From: Streptomyces sp. MMG1533
GTDB lineage: Bacteria; Actinomycetota; Actinomycetes; Streptomycetales; Streptomycetaceae
DNA length: 60,787 nt
Direction: 5' to 3'
NCBI RefSeq assembly: GCF_001279775.1
Contig: NZ_LGDG01000250.1
Span: 1 to 60,787 of the forward strand
The notes below the pieces were generated by a model. The model ran no database searches and was not told where the DNA came from. It saw nothing but the letters and a program-made list of their open reading frames with translations. The position numbers and the translations under genes are program-made. Shown here piece by piece: positions 35,918 to 44,597 of this stretch (within the stretch, counting starts at the first letter, position 1; each line of letters begins with the position of its first letter).

Positions 35918-35931
35918 ACCGAACGATCGGT
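35918..35931. promoter_or_regulatory. PaaR-like operator between paaN and paaH
   Basis: ACCGAACGATCGGT matches the site before paaA base for base in its core. It lies 144 bases from the paaN start and 57 bases from the paaH start, so one repressor could control both divergent promoters. Confidence 0.75.
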
Positions 35932-35987
35932 CGGGACAAGGGGGTCCGCCGCATCTGTGGAAAACCCCGTGCGGGAGGATCGCGCAC

Positions 35988-37505
35988 ATGACAGCACTCG
36001 ACCTCAGCAGCCCCGTGGCCGTCGTCGGCACCGGCACCATGGGCCAGGGCATCGCCCAGGTCGCGCTGGTGGCCGGCCATTCCGTACGGCTGTACGACGC
36101 CGCTCCCGGCCGGGCCCAGGAGGCGGCCGACGCGATCGCCGCGCGCCTCGACCGGCTCGTCGAGAAGGACCGGCTCGGCGGCGCCGACCGGGACGCGGCA
36201 CGTGCCCGCCTGCTGCCCGCGCAGAACCTCGCCGACCTCGCGGACTGCGCCCTGGTCGTCGAGGCCGTCCTGGAGCGGCTGGACGTCAAGCAGGAGTTGT
36301 TCCGCGCGCTGGAGGACGTCGTCGGCGAGGACTGTCTGCTCGCCACCAACACCTCGTCCCTGTCGGTGACGGCCATCGGCGGCGCCCTGCGCAACCCGGG
36401 CCGCCTGGTGGGCCTGCACTTCTTCAACCCCGCCCCGCTGCTCCCCCTCGTGGAGGTCGTCTCCGGGTTCGCGACCGACGTCTCGTCGGCCACGCGCGCG
36501 TACGAGATGGCCCGCGCCTGGGGCAAGACTCCCGTGGCCTGCGCCGACACCCCGGGCTTCATCGTCAACCGCATCGCGCGGCCCTTCTACGCGGAGGCCT
36601 TCGCGGTCTACGAGGCCCAGGGCGCCGAACCCGCCACGATCGACGCGGTCCTGCGCGAGTGCGGCGGCTTCAAGATGGGCGCCTTCGAACTCACCGACCT
36701 CATCGGTCAGGACGTCAACGAGTCGGTCACGCACTCCGTGTGGCAGGCCTTCTTCCAGGACGTGCGCTTCACGCCGTCGCTCGCCCAGCGCCGCCTGGTC
36801 GAGTCGGGCAGGCTCGGACGCAAGACCGGACACGGCTGGTACGACCACGCCGAGGACGCCGACCGTCCCGAGCCGCACACCGCGGAACCGGCCCAGCCGC
36901 CGGCGTACGTCGTCGTCGAGGGCGACCTGGGCCCCGCCTCCGAGCTGCTCGCCCTGATCCGCGAGGCGGGCATCCCGGTCCGCGAGGACGACGAGGACCA
37001 CGGCACCCGCCTGGTGCTGCCGAGCGGCGGCCAGCTGGCCCTCGCCGACGGGCAGACCTCGGTCGAGTTCCGCGACGTCGTCTACTTCGACCTCGCGCTC
37101 GACTACCGCCGCGCCACCCGCATCGCCCTGTCCGCCTCCCAGGACACCTCCCAGCCGACCCTCGCCGAGGCCGTCGGCCTCTTCCAGGCACTCGGCAAGC
37201 AGGTCAGCGTCATCGGTGACGTCCCCGGCATGATCGTGGCGCGCACGGTCGCGCGCATCGTCGACCTGGCGCACGACGCCGTCGCCAAGGGCGTGGCCAC
37301 CGAGGAGGACATCGACACCGCGATGCGCCTCGGGGTCAACTACCCTCTGGGTCCCTTCGAGTGGAGCCGCCGGCTCGGCCGCAACTGGGCCTACGCCCTC
37401 CTCGACGACCTGCACCTGCGCGACCCCTCGGGGCGCTACGCGCCGTCCCTCGCGCTGTACCGCCACGCGTACGCCACCGACAAGCGGGAGGGCAGCACCT
37501 CATGA
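35988..37505 (+). CDS. paaH: 3-hydroxyacyl-CoA dehydrogenase (PaaH type)
   Basis: This 505-residue NAD-dependent enzyme oxidises 3-hydroxyadipyl-CoA in phenylacetate breakdown. The Rossmann start is VAVVGTGTMGQGIAQVALVA. The catalytic region is LATNTSSLSVTAIGG then GLHFFNPAPLLPLVEVV (catalytic His). The first C-terminal domain holds PGFIVNRIARPFYAEAF. A second C-terminal domain copy (about 395-495, DVPGMIVARTVARIVDLAHD, MRLGVNYPLGPFEW) makes it the double-domain type, as in PaaH. It is coupled to the TetR gene by an ATGA overlap. Confidence 0.93.
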   Translation: MTALDLSSPVAVVGTGTMGQGIAQVALVAGHSVRLYDAAPGRAQEAADAIAARLDRLVEKDRLGGADRDAARARLLPAQNLADLADCALVVEAVLERLDVKQELFRALEDVVGEDCLLATNTSSLSVTAIGGALRNPGRLVGLHFFNPAPLLPLVEVVSGFATDVSSATRAYEMARAWGKTPVACADTPGFIVNRIARPFYAEAFAVYEAQGAEPATIDAVLRECGGFKMGAFELTDLIGQDVNESVTHSVWQAFFQDVRFTPSLAQRRLVESGRLGRKTGHGWYDHAEDADRPEPHTAEPAQPPAYVVVEGDLGPASELLALIREAGIPVREDDEDHGTRLVLPSGGQLALADGQTSVEFRDVVYFDLALDYRRATRIALSASQDTSQPTLAEAVGLFQALGKQVSVIGDVPGMIVARTVARIVDLAHDAVAKGVATEEDIDTAMRLGVNYPLGPFEWSRRLGRNWAYALLDDLHLRDPSGRYAPSLALYRHAYATDKREGSTS

Positions 37506-38089
37506 CCACCGCCAAGCGCGACACGTACACGCCGGAGACGCTGCTGTCCGTCGCCGTCCAGGTCTTCAACGAACGCGGCTACGACGGCACCTCCATGGAG
37601 CACCTCTCCAAGGCGGCCGGCATCTCCAAGTCGTCGATCTACCACCACGTCTCCGGCAAGGAGGAGCTGCTGCGCCGCGCCGTCAGCCGGGCGCTGGACG
37701 GCCTCTTCGGGATCCTCGACGAGGAGCACGCGCGCGTGGGGCCTGCCGCCGGGCGCCTGGAGTACGTCGTGCGGCGCATGGTCGAGGTGCTCATCGCCGA
37801 GCTGCCGTACGTGACCCTGCTGCTGCGCGTGCGCGGCAACACCGGCACCGAGCGGTGGGCCCTGGAGCGCCGCCGCGACTTCGACCACCAGGTCGCCGAG
37901 CTCCTGAAGGCGGCCGCCGCCGACGGGGACGTGCGCGGCGACGTGGAGGTGCGGCTCGCGACGCGGCTGGTCTTCGGGATGATCAACTCCATAGTGGAGT
38001 GGTACCGGCCGGACGGGCGGGGCATGAACGAGCGGGAAGTCTCCGACGCGGTGGCGCAGTTGGTCTTCTCGGGGCTGCGAGAAGCCTGA
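37502..38089 (+). CDS. paaR: TetR family regulator, candidate PaaR
   Basis: This 195-residue repressor has a helix-turn-helix at about 12-60: TLLSVAVQVFNERGYDGTSM, EHLSKAAGISKSSIYHHVSG. The C-terminal domain is all helical, with RRMVEVLIAELPYVTLLLRV. It overlaps the paaH stop by four bases. In Corynebacterium and other actinobacteria a TetR protein in this position (PaaR) represses paa genes and is released by phenylacetyl-CoA. The ACCGnnCrnnCGGT palindromes at 30970, 35918 and 38695 are its likely sites. This assignment is by context, not by a diagnostic residue. Confidence 0.85.
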   Translation: MTTAKRDTYTPETLLSVAVQVFNERGYDGTSMEHLSKAAGISKSSIYHHVSGKEELLRRAVSRALDGLFGILDEEHARVGPAAGRLEYVVRRMVEVLIAELPYVTLLLRVRGNTGTERWALERRRDFDHQVAELLKAAAADGDVRGDVEVRLATRLVFGMINSIVEWYRPDGRGMNEREVSDAVAQLVFSGLREA

Positions 38090-38092
38090 GAT

Positions 38093-38593
38093 TCAGCCCT
38101 GCGGCTCCAGGTCCTCCTCCTCGAACACCAGCAGCGTGCGGGTACTGAGCACCTCGGGGATCGCCTGGAGCCGGGTCAGCACCAGCTCCCGCAGGGCCCG
38201 GTTGTCGGACGTGTGCACCAGGAGCAGCACGTCGAAGTCGCCGCCCACCAGGGCGATGTGGGAGGCGCCGGGCAGCTGTCTGAGCTGTTCGCGCACCGTG
38301 CGCCAGGAGTTCTGGACGATCTTCAGGGTGATATAAGCCGAAGTGCCCTGACCTGCGCGTTCGTGGTTGACGCGGGCCCCGAAGCCGCGGATGACGCCGT
38401 CCTCGATGAGGCGGTTGATACGTGCGTAGGCGTTGGCGCGCGAGACATGGACCCGTTCGGCCACCGACCTTATGGACGCGCGGCCGTCCGCCTGGAGCAT
38501 CTGCAGGATGTCCAGATCGATGGCGTCGAGCGGGCGCGCGGGCGGCAGGGGGCCGCTGCCTTCCGGGCTCTCGGCCATTTGTTCAGATGCCAT
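38093..38593 (-). CDS. Lrp/AsnC family transcriptional regulator
   Basis: This 166-residue regulator has a helix-turn-helix (about 28-70; LDAIDLDILQMLQADGRASI, RSVAERVHVSRANAYARINR) and the RAM/AsnC ligand domain (ITLKIVQNSWRTVREQLRQL, LVGGDFDVLLLVHTSDNRAL). The ATG at 38593 has GGGGGGA 5 bases upstream; an ATG at 38614 is less likely. It is divergent from the first BCKDH operon, the position of BkdR-like activators in other bacteria, so control by branched-chain amino acids or their keto acids is likely. Confidence 0.9.
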   Translation of the reverse strand: MASEQMAESPEGSGPLPPARPLDAIDLDILQMLQADGRASIRSVAERVHVSRANAYARINRLIEDGVIRGFGARVNHERAGQGTSAYITLKIVQNSWRTVREQLRQLPGASHIALVGGDFDVLLLVHTSDNRALRELVLTRLQAIPEVLSTRTLLVFEEEDLEPQG

Positions 38594-38614
38594 GTCCCCC
38601 CGCCTCTCTACCAT

Positions 38615-38769
38615 GGACGTACTGCGTTCATTTCAGGTTGTGCAGAACCGATTGTCCACAGCCTGAGGGTGCCTGTAGCCAAAATGTGCCGACGACCGAA
38701 CAATCGGTAGGTGAGGCGCGCATCACACCCCTGGCGCGCCTGAAGCCGCTCCCACGAGGAGGTGCCGTC
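38615..38769. promoter_or_regulatory. Divergent promoter region with DnaA box, Lrp gene / bkd operon
   Basis: A perfect DnaA 9-mer TTGTCCACA lies at 38652-38660, and a PaaR-like palindrome follows at 38695-38708. An Lrp autoregulatory site is expected but could not be delimited by eye. Confidence 0.5.
38695..38708. promoter_or_regulatory. PaaR-like operator upstream of the first BCKDH operon
   Basis: ACCGAACAATCGGT differs from the paaN/paaH site by a single base (CA for CG in the centre). It lies 62 bases before the bkd ATG. It would tie the branched-chain keto acid dehydrogenase operon to the same repressor as the paa genes. Confidence 0.65.
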
Positions 38770-39906
38770 ATGACGGTCATGGAGCAGCGGGGCGGGTACA
38801 AGCCGACCCCGCCGCCCGCCTGGCAGCCCCGCACGGATCCCGCGCCGCTGCTGCCCGACGCGCGTCCGTACCGCGTCCTCGGCACGGAGGCGGCCGCCCA
38901 GGCCGATCCCGGGCTGCTGCGCCGGCTGTACGCCGAACTGGTGCGAGGCCGCCGCTACAACGCACAGGCCACCGCCCTCACCAAGCAGGGCCGCCTGGCG
39001 GTCTACCCGTCCAGCACCGGCCAGGAGGCCTGCGAGGTCGCCGCCGCGCTGGTCCTCGAGGAGCGGGACTGGCTCTTCCCCAGCTACCGCGACACCCTCG
39101 CCGTCATCGCCCGCGGTGTGGACCCCGTCCAGGCCCTCACCCTCCTGCGCGGCGACTGGCACACCGGCTACGACCCGCGCGAGCACCGCGTCGCCCCCCT
39201 GTGCACCCCGCTCGCCACCCAGCTCCCGCACGCCGTCGGCCTCGCGCACGCCGCCCGCCTCAAGGGCGACGACGTGGTCGCGCTGGCGATGGTCGGCGAC
39301 GGCGGCACCAGCGAGGGCGACTTCCACGAGGCGCTGAACTTCGCCGCCGTCTGGCAGGCCCCGGTCGTCTTCCTCGTCCAGAACAACGGCTTCGCGATCT
39401 CCGTCCCGCTCGCCAAGCAGACCGCGGCCCCGTCGCTGGCCCACAAGGCCGTCGGCTACGGCATGCCCGGCCGCCTGGTGGACGGCAACGACGCCGTCGC
39501 CGTGCACGAGGTGCTCGCCGACGCCGTACGGCACGCGCGCGAGGGAGGCGGCCCCACCCTGGTCGAGGCCGTCACCTACCGGGTGGAGGCGCACACCAAC
39601 GCCGACGACGCGACCCGCTACCGCGGCGACGCCGAGGTCGAGACCTGGCGCGGACACGACCCGATCGCCCTCCTGGAGCACGAGCTCGGCGAACGCGGCC
39701 TGATCGACGACAGCGGCATCCAGGCAGCCCGCGAGGCCGCCGAGACCATGGCCGCCGACCTGCGCGAGCGCATGAACCAGGACCCGCTCCTGGACCGCAT
39801 GGACCTGTTCGCCCACGTGTACGCCGAGCCCACCCCGCAGCTGCGCGAGCAGCAGGCCCAGTTGCGTGCCGAGCTGGCGGCGGAACAGGAAGGGGCGCAC
39901 CGATGA
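38770..39906 (+). CDS. bkdA2: Branched-chain alpha-keto acid dehydrogenase E1 alpha subunit (operon 2)
   Basis: This 378-residue thiamine diphosphate subunit decarboxylates branched-chain keto acids, yielding isobutyryl-, isovaleryl- and 2-methylbutyryl-CoA with E2 and E3. ThDP/Mg binding is in MVGDGGTSEGDFHEALNFAA and NNGFAISVPLAKQTAAPSLA. The phosphorylation loop region RVEAHTNADDATRYR is also conserved, and the substrate loop is LAVYPSSTGQEACEVAAAL. GAGGTG precedes the ATG. It overlaps the next gene by four bases. The numeral follows S. coelicolor naming from memory. Confidence 0.92.
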   Translation: MTVMEQRGGYKPTPPPAWQPRTDPAPLLPDARPYRVLGTEAAAQADPGLLRRLYAELVRGRRYNAQATALTKQGRLAVYPSSTGQEACEVAAALVLEERDWLFPSYRDTLAVIARGVDPVQALTLLRGDWHTGYDPREHRVAPLCTPLATQLPHAVGLAHAARLKGDDVVALAMVGDGGTSEGDFHEALNFAAVWQAPVVFLVQNNGFAISVPLAKQTAAPSLAHKAVGYGMPGRLVDGNDAVAVHEVLADAVRHAREGGGPTLVEAVTYRVEAHTNADDATRYRGDAEVETWRGHDPIALLEHELGERGLIDDSGIQAAREAAETMAADLRERMNQDPLLDRMDLFAHVYAEPTPQLREQQAQLRAELAAEQEGAHR

Positions 39907-40907
39907 CCACCGTCGCCCTCAAACCGGCCACCATGGCGCAGGCCCTCACGCGCGCGATGCGCGATGCCATGGCCGCCGACCCGGCCGTGCACGTCATGGG
40001 CGAGGACGTCGGCACCCTCGGTGGTGTCTTCCGGGTCACCGACGGCCTCGCCAAGGAGTTCGGCGAGGACCGCTGCACGGACACCCCGCTGGCCGAGGCC
40101 GGCATCCTCGGCACGGCCGTCGGCATGGCGATGTACGGGCTGCGCCCGGTCGTGGAGATGCAGTTCGACGCGTTCGCCTACCCGGCGTTCGAGCAGCTGA
40201 TCAGCCATGTGTCGAGGATGCGCAACCGCACCCGCGGCACGATGCCGCTCCCGCTCACCATCCGCGTCCCCTACGGCGGCGGCATCGGTGGCGTCGAGCA
40301 CCACAGCGACTCGTCCGAGGCGTACTACATGGCGACTCCCGGGCTCCATGTCGTCACGCCCGCCACGGTCGCCGACGCCTACGGGCTGCTGCGCGCCGCC
40401 ATCGCCTCCGACGACCCGGTCGTCTTCCTCGAACCCAAGCGCCTGTACTGGTCCAAGGACTCCTGGAACCCGGACGATCCGCAGACCGTTGAACCGATAG
40501 GCCGCGCGGTGGTGCGGCGCTCTGGCCGGAGCGCCACACTCATCACGTACGGGCCGTCCGTGCCCGTCTGCCTCGAAGCCGCCGAGGCGGCCCGGGACGA
40601 GGGCTGGGACCTCGAAGTCGTCGACCTGCGCTCCCTGGTGCCGTTCGACGACGAGACGGTCTGCGCCTCGGTACGGCGGACCGGACGAGCGGTCGTCGTA
40701 CACGAGTCGGGCGGGTTCGGCGGCCCGGGCGGGGAGATCGCGGCCCGTGTCACGGAGCGCTGCTTCCACCATCTGGAGGCGCCGGTGCTGCGCGTGGCCG
40801 GGTTCGACATCCCCTACCCGCCGCCGATGCTGGAGCGTCACCACCTGCCCGGCGTGGACCGGATCCTGGACGCCGTGGGGCGTCTGCAATGGGAGGCCGA
40901 GGGCTGA
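39903..40907 (+). CDS. bkdB2: BCKDH E1 beta subunit (operon 2)
   Basis: This 334-residue partner of the E1 alpha subunit completes the ThDP site. It has MGEDVGTLGGVFRVTDGLAK (with the catalytic Glu), the central PYGGGIGGVEHHSDSSEAYY and RPVVEMQFDAFAYPAFEQL. The C-terminal transketolase domain has VVVHESGGFGGPGGEIAARV and YPPPMLERHHLPGVDRILDA. The ATG overlaps the E1 alpha stop, and its own stop overlaps the E2 start (TGATG), so the three subunits are made at coupled rates. Confidence 0.94.
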   Translation: MTTVALKPATMAQALTRAMRDAMAADPAVHVMGEDVGTLGGVFRVTDGLAKEFGEDRCTDTPLAEAGILGTAVGMAMYGLRPVVEMQFDAFAYPAFEQLISHVSRMRNRTRGTMPLPLTIRVPYGGGIGGVEHHSDSSEAYYMATPGLHVVTPATVADAYGLLRAAIASDDPVVFLEPKRLYWSKDSWNPDDPQTVEPIGRAVVRRSGRSATLITYGPSVPVCLEAAEAARDEGWDLEVVDLRSLVPFDDETVCASVRRTGRAVVVHESGGFGGPGGEIAARVTERCFHHLEAPVLRVAGFDIPYPPPMLERHHLPGVDRILDAVGRLQWEAEG

Positions 40908-42244
40908 TGGCACACGCTTCTGAAATGCACAGTCTGGAGTTCAGGCTTCCCGACCTCGGGGAGGGGCTCACCGAAGCGGGAATCGTCCGTTGGCTCGTCG
41001 AGGTCGGAGACCTCGTCGCCGTCGACCAGCCGGTCGTCGAGGTCGAGACGGCCAAGGCGATGGTCGAGGTGCCCTGCCCCTACGGCGGTGTCGTCACCGC
41101 CCGCTTCGGCGAGGAGGGCACGGAACTGCCCGTCGGGGCTCCGCTGATCACGGTCGCCGTGGGTGCGGCGGCCTCGGGCGGGGAGACCGAGGGCTCGGGG
41201 AACGTGCTGGTGGGTTATGGCACCTCTCAGGCGCCCGCGCGCAGGCGCAGGGTGCGGCCGGGGCAGCCGGACCCGGTGCCCGAAGCGGCGAACGGGCAGG
41301 GCAGCGCCCCCGAGGTGGCGGACGGCCCGGTCGCGGTGATCTCGCCACTGGTGCGCCGCCTGGCGCGTGAGAACGGCCTCGACCTCAAGGAGCTGAACGG
41401 CTCCGGCCCCGACGGGCTGATCCTGCGGGCGGACGTGGAGTACGCGCTGCGGGCCGCAGCGGCCCAGGGGCGTACGACAGCGCCGGCCGCAGAGGCCCAC
41501 CCGCCCGCGGCGCCGACCACCACCGCCACCCCGGCCCCCTCCGCGGCAACCGCCGGAGCCACCCGCATCCCCCTCAAGGGCATCCGAGGCACCGTCGCCG
41601 ACAAGCTCTCCCGCAGCCGGCGCGAGATCCCGGACGCCACCTGCTGGGTGGACGCCGACGCCACCGAACTGATGCGGGCGCGGACGGCGATGAACGCGGC
41701 GGGCGGGCCGAAGATCTCCCTCCTCGCCCTCCTGGCCCGCATCTGCACCGCCGCCCTGGCCCGCCACCCCGAGCTCAACTCCACCGTCGACATGGAGGCC
41801 AGGGAGATAGTCCGGCTGGACGCCGTGCACCTCGGGTTCGCCGCGCAGACCGAGCGGGGACTCGTCGTGCCCGTCGTACGCGACGCGCACACGCGGGACG
41901 CCGAGTCGCTCACCGCGGAGTTCGCCAGGCTGACCGAGTCGGCCCGCGTGGGCACCCTCACCCCCCGGGAACTCACCGGCGGCACCTTCACGCTGAACAA
42001 CTACGGAGTGTTCGGCGTCGACGGCTCCACGCCGATCATCAACCACCCCGAGGCGGCCATGCTCGGCGTCGGCCGCATCGTCCCCAAGCCGTGGGTGCAC
42101 GAGGGCGAGCTGGCCGTGCGTCAGGTCGTCCAGCTGTCGCTCACCTTCGACCACCGCGTGTGCGACGGCGGCACGGCGGGAGGCTTCCTGCGGTACGTGG
42201 CGGACTGCGTGGAACAACCCTCGGTCCTGCTGCGCACACTCTGA
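40907..42244 (+). CDS. bkdC2: BCKDH E2 dihydrolipoyl acyltransferase (operon 2)
   Basis: This 445-residue E2 has one lipoyl domain (about 8-85) with the modified lysine in VEVETAKAMVEV. A peripheral subunit-binding domain follows near 145-185 (ISPLVRRLARENGLDLKELN, GSGPDGLILRADVEYAL). The catalytic domain ends in LTFDHRVCDGGTAGGFLRY, with the active-site His. Pro/Ala-rich linkers join them. The E3 gene is not in this window, so a shared dihydrolipoamide dehydrogenase is expected. Confidence 0.94.
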   Translation: MAHASEMHSLEFRLPDLGEGLTEAGIVRWLVEVGDLVAVDQPVVEVETAKAMVEVPCPYGGVVTARFGEEGTELPVGAPLITVAVGAAASGGETEGSGNVLVGYGTSQAPARRRRVRPGQPDPVPEAANGQGSAPEVADGPVAVISPLVRRLARENGLDLKELNGSGPDGLILRADVEYALRAAAAQGRTTAPAAEAHPPAAPTTTATPAPSAATAGATRIPLKGIRGTVADKLSRSRREIPDATCWVDADATELMRARTAMNAAGGPKISLLALLARICTAALARHPELNSTVDMEAREIVRLDAVHLGFAAQTERGLVVPVVRDAHTRDAESLTAEFARLTESARVGTLTPRELTGGTFTLNNYGVFGVDGSTPIINHPEAAMLGVGRIVPKPWVHEGELAVRQVVQLSLTFDHRVCDGGTAGGFLRYVADCVEQPSVLLRTL

Positions 42245-42309
42245 TCACGCGGTGATTGCGCGGCTTCCCCCGCGTTCCCTGTGATCACGGCGGCACGCAT
42301 ACTCGGGGG

Positions 42310-43224
42310 GTGACCGTCAGCGAACCGCCCCCCGCCGCCGCGTACGACGCCGTCGTACTCGCCGGCGGTGCCGCCCGGCGGCTCGGGGGTGCCGACAAGC
42401 CCGGCGTGCGTGTGGGCGGGCGGGCGCTGCTCGACCGGGTGCTGGCCGCCTGCGCCGACGCGCGCACCACCGTCGTCGTCGCCGATCCCCGGCCGACCGC
42501 GCGGCCCGTGACCTGGGCGCGTGAGGACCCGCCCGGCGGCGGGCCGGTGGCCGCACTGGACGCCGGGCTGCGACACACCACGGCCGAGCAGGTCGTCGTA
42601 CTCTCCGCCGACCTGCCGTTCCTCGGCGAGGCGACGGTACGGCGGCTGCTGACCGCCCTGCGGGCGACCGGCGCCGACGGCGTGCTGCTCACCGACGCCG
42701 ACGGCCGTGACCAGCCGCTGGTGGCCGCGTACCGCGCGCCCGCACTGCGCCGCGAGCTGACCGCCCTCAGCAGCGGGCAGGGCGGCACTACGGGGCTGGC
42801 CCTGCGTAGGCTCACCGCCGGTCTCGACCTCACTCGTGTCCCGGACCCCGTCGCGTCCTTCGACTGCGACACCTGGGACGACATCGCCGCCGCCAGGGCA
42901 CGTATCAGGGAGCATGGGCACGTGTTGGATGAATGGATTTCCGCAGTCAAGGACGAGCTGGGCATCGACCTCGACGTCGACACCGGTGTGCTGCTCGACC
43001 TCGCCCGTGACGCCGCCCACGGTGTGGCGAGGCCCGCGGCACCGCTGACCACCTTCCTCGTCGGCTACGCGGCCGCGCAGGCCGGGGGAGGCCCCGAGGC
43101 GGTGGCCGAGGCGTCCCGCAAGGCGGCCGCCCTCGCCCTCCGCTGGGCCGACGAGGACACCGCCGACACCAAGCCGGACGTGGCCCCCGACGCCACGCCC
43201 GACACCCGCCCGGACGCCGGATGA
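42310..43224 (+). CDS. MobA-like NTP transferase fused to a DUF6457-type domain
   Basis: This 304-residue protein has an N-terminal MobA-like nucleotidyltransferase (AAYDAVVLAGGAARRLGGAD and VVVLSADLPFLGEATVRRL, FDCDTWDDIAAARARIREHG) that would attach GMP to molybdopterin. A C-terminal domain of about 90 residues starts VLDEWISAVKDELGIDLDVD and resembles DUF6457 proteins. The fusion is recalled as common in actinobacteria. CATACT lies a few bases before GTG 42310, so the mRNA may be leaderless. Its stop overlaps the moeA start by four bases (ATGA), tying it to molybdenum cofactor synthesis. Confidence 0.8.
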   Translation: MTVSEPPPAAAYDAVVLAGGAARRLGGADKPGVRVGGRALLDRVLAACADARTTVVVADPRPTARPVTWAREDPPGGGPVAALDAGLRHTTAEQVVVLSADLPFLGEATVRRLLTALRATGADGVLLTDADGRDQPLVAAYRAPALRRELTALSSGQGGTTGLALRRLTAGLDLTRVPDPVASFDCDTWDDIAAARARIREHGHVLDEWISAVKDELGIDLDVDTGVLLDLARDAAHGVARPAAPLTTFLVGYAAAQAGGGPEAVAEASRKAAALALRWADEDTADTKPDVAPDATPDTRPDAG

Positions 43225-44597
43225 CCGCCCGCGCCGCCCGGACCGGTGAGGACGCCGAGGACGCCGAGGACTTCGACGTCGAGGAGGTGCTCGCCCTCGT
43301 GAAGGAAGGCAACGGCCACATCGCCGGTGATCACGTGCCCGCACCCGCCCCGCAGGCCGGCCGGCCCGACGCGTCCCACCAACCGACCCCCCGCCACCGG
43401 GCCACCCCCTGGCCCGAGGCCCGGGCGATCGCGGCCCGCGCGGCCCGCTCCGGGGGCCGCCGCGCTCCCGTCTCCGTCGCCCTCGACGACGCCCTCGGCC
43501 TCACCCTGGCCGCCCCCCTCGCCGCCCTCACCGACCTGCCCTCCTTCGACACCTCCGCGATGGACGGCTGGGCGGTCGCCGGTCCCGGCCCCTGGGCCGT
43601 ACGGGACGAGGGCGTGCTGGCCGGACACGCGGAGCCCGAGCGGCTCACCGACGGCGAGGGCGTCCGGATCGCCACCGGCGCCCGGATTCCCCTCGACACC
43701 ACCGCCGTCCTGCGCAGCGAGCACGGCCGCACCGACGACAAGGGCCACCTCCACACCACGCGCGAGATCGTGCACGGCCAGGACATCCGCCCGCGCGGAC
43801 AGGAGTGCCGCAGCGGCGACCAGCTCCTCCCGGCCGGCACCCTCGTCACCCCGGCGGTGCTCGGCCTCGCCGCGGCCGCCGGATACGACACCGTCACCGC
43901 CGTGCCCCGTCCCCGCGTCGAAGTCCTCGTCCTGGGCGACGAGTTGCTCACCGAGGGCAAGCCGCACGACGGGCTGATCCGGGACGCGCTCGGCCCCATG
44001 CTCCCGCCCTGGCTGCGGGCCCTCGGAGCCGAGGTCACCGCCGTACGCCGGCTCGGCGACGACGCCAAGGCACTCCACAAGGCGATCACCACCTCCGCCG
44101 CCGACCTGATCGTCACCACCGGCGGCACCGCCTCCGGCCCCGTCGACCACGTGCACCCCACCCTTCGGCGCATCGGTGCCGAACTCCTGGTCGACGGTGT
44201 CAAGGTGCGCCCCGGCCACCCCATGCTGCTGGCCCGCACCAAGGAGAACCAGCACCTCGTCGGCCTGCCCGGAAACCCCCTCGCGGCCGTCTCCGGCCTG
44301 CTCACGCTCGCCGAACCGCTGCTGCGCACCCTGGCGGCACGCCCCGCCCCGGAGCCGTACACGCTGCCGCTGCGGGACGAGGCGCACGGGCATCCGCACG
44401 ACACCCGGCTCATCCCCGTGGTCCTGCGCGGTGACAGTGCCGGGCCGCTGCACTACAACGGCCCGGCGATGCTGCGGGGCATCGCGGCGGCCGACGCTCT
44501 CGCCGTCGTACCTCCGGGCGGGGTGCGGCCCGGTCAGGAGACGGAACTGCTCGACCTGCCCTGGGCCACGGCCGGGATCGGGGTGTGTTTCACGTGA
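43221..44597 (+). CDS. moeA: Molybdopterin molybdenumtransferase MoeA, divergent
   Basis: This 458-residue enzyme would insert molybdate into adenylylated molybdopterin. An acidic and Pro-rich N-terminal extension (1-70) precedes the MoeA core. Landmarks are LPSFDTSAMDGWAVAG, RIATGARIP, VLVLGDELLTEGKPHDGLIR and VGLPGNPLAAVSGLL. The usual SGGVSVGxYDxV loop is replaced by TTGGTASGPVDHVHPTL, so one catalytic acid may sit differently; MoeA function is likely but not certain. It follows the MobA fusion, and its last 13 bases overlap the potassium channel gene and a parS site. Confidence 0.82.
   Translation: MTARAARTGEDAEDAEDFDVEEVLALVKEGNGHIAGDHVPAPAPQAGRPDASHQPTPRHRATPWPEARAIAARAARSGGRRAPVSVALDDALGLTLAAPLAALTDLPSFDTSAMDGWAVAGPGPWAVRDEGVLAGHAEPERLTDGEGVRIATGARIPLDTTAVLRSEHGRTDDKGHLHTTREIVHGQDIRPRGQECRSGDQLLPAGTLVTPAVLGLAAAAGYDTVTAVPRPRVEVLVLGDELLTEGKPHDGLIRDALGPMLPPWLRALGAEVTAVRRLGDDAKALHKAITTSAADLIVTTGGTASGPVDHVHPTLRRIGAELLVDGVKVRPGHPMLLARTKENQHLVGLPGNPLAAVSGLLTLAEPLLRTLAARPAPEPYTLPLRDEAHGHPHDTRLIPVVLRGDSAGPLHYNGPAMLRGIAAADALAVVPPGGVRPGQETELLDLPWATAGIGVCFT

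Noticed and set aside
36866..36900. Possible split of the PaaH protein into two genes
   Set aside because: The frame is continuous; the second C-terminal domain is normal for double-domain PaaH proteins.
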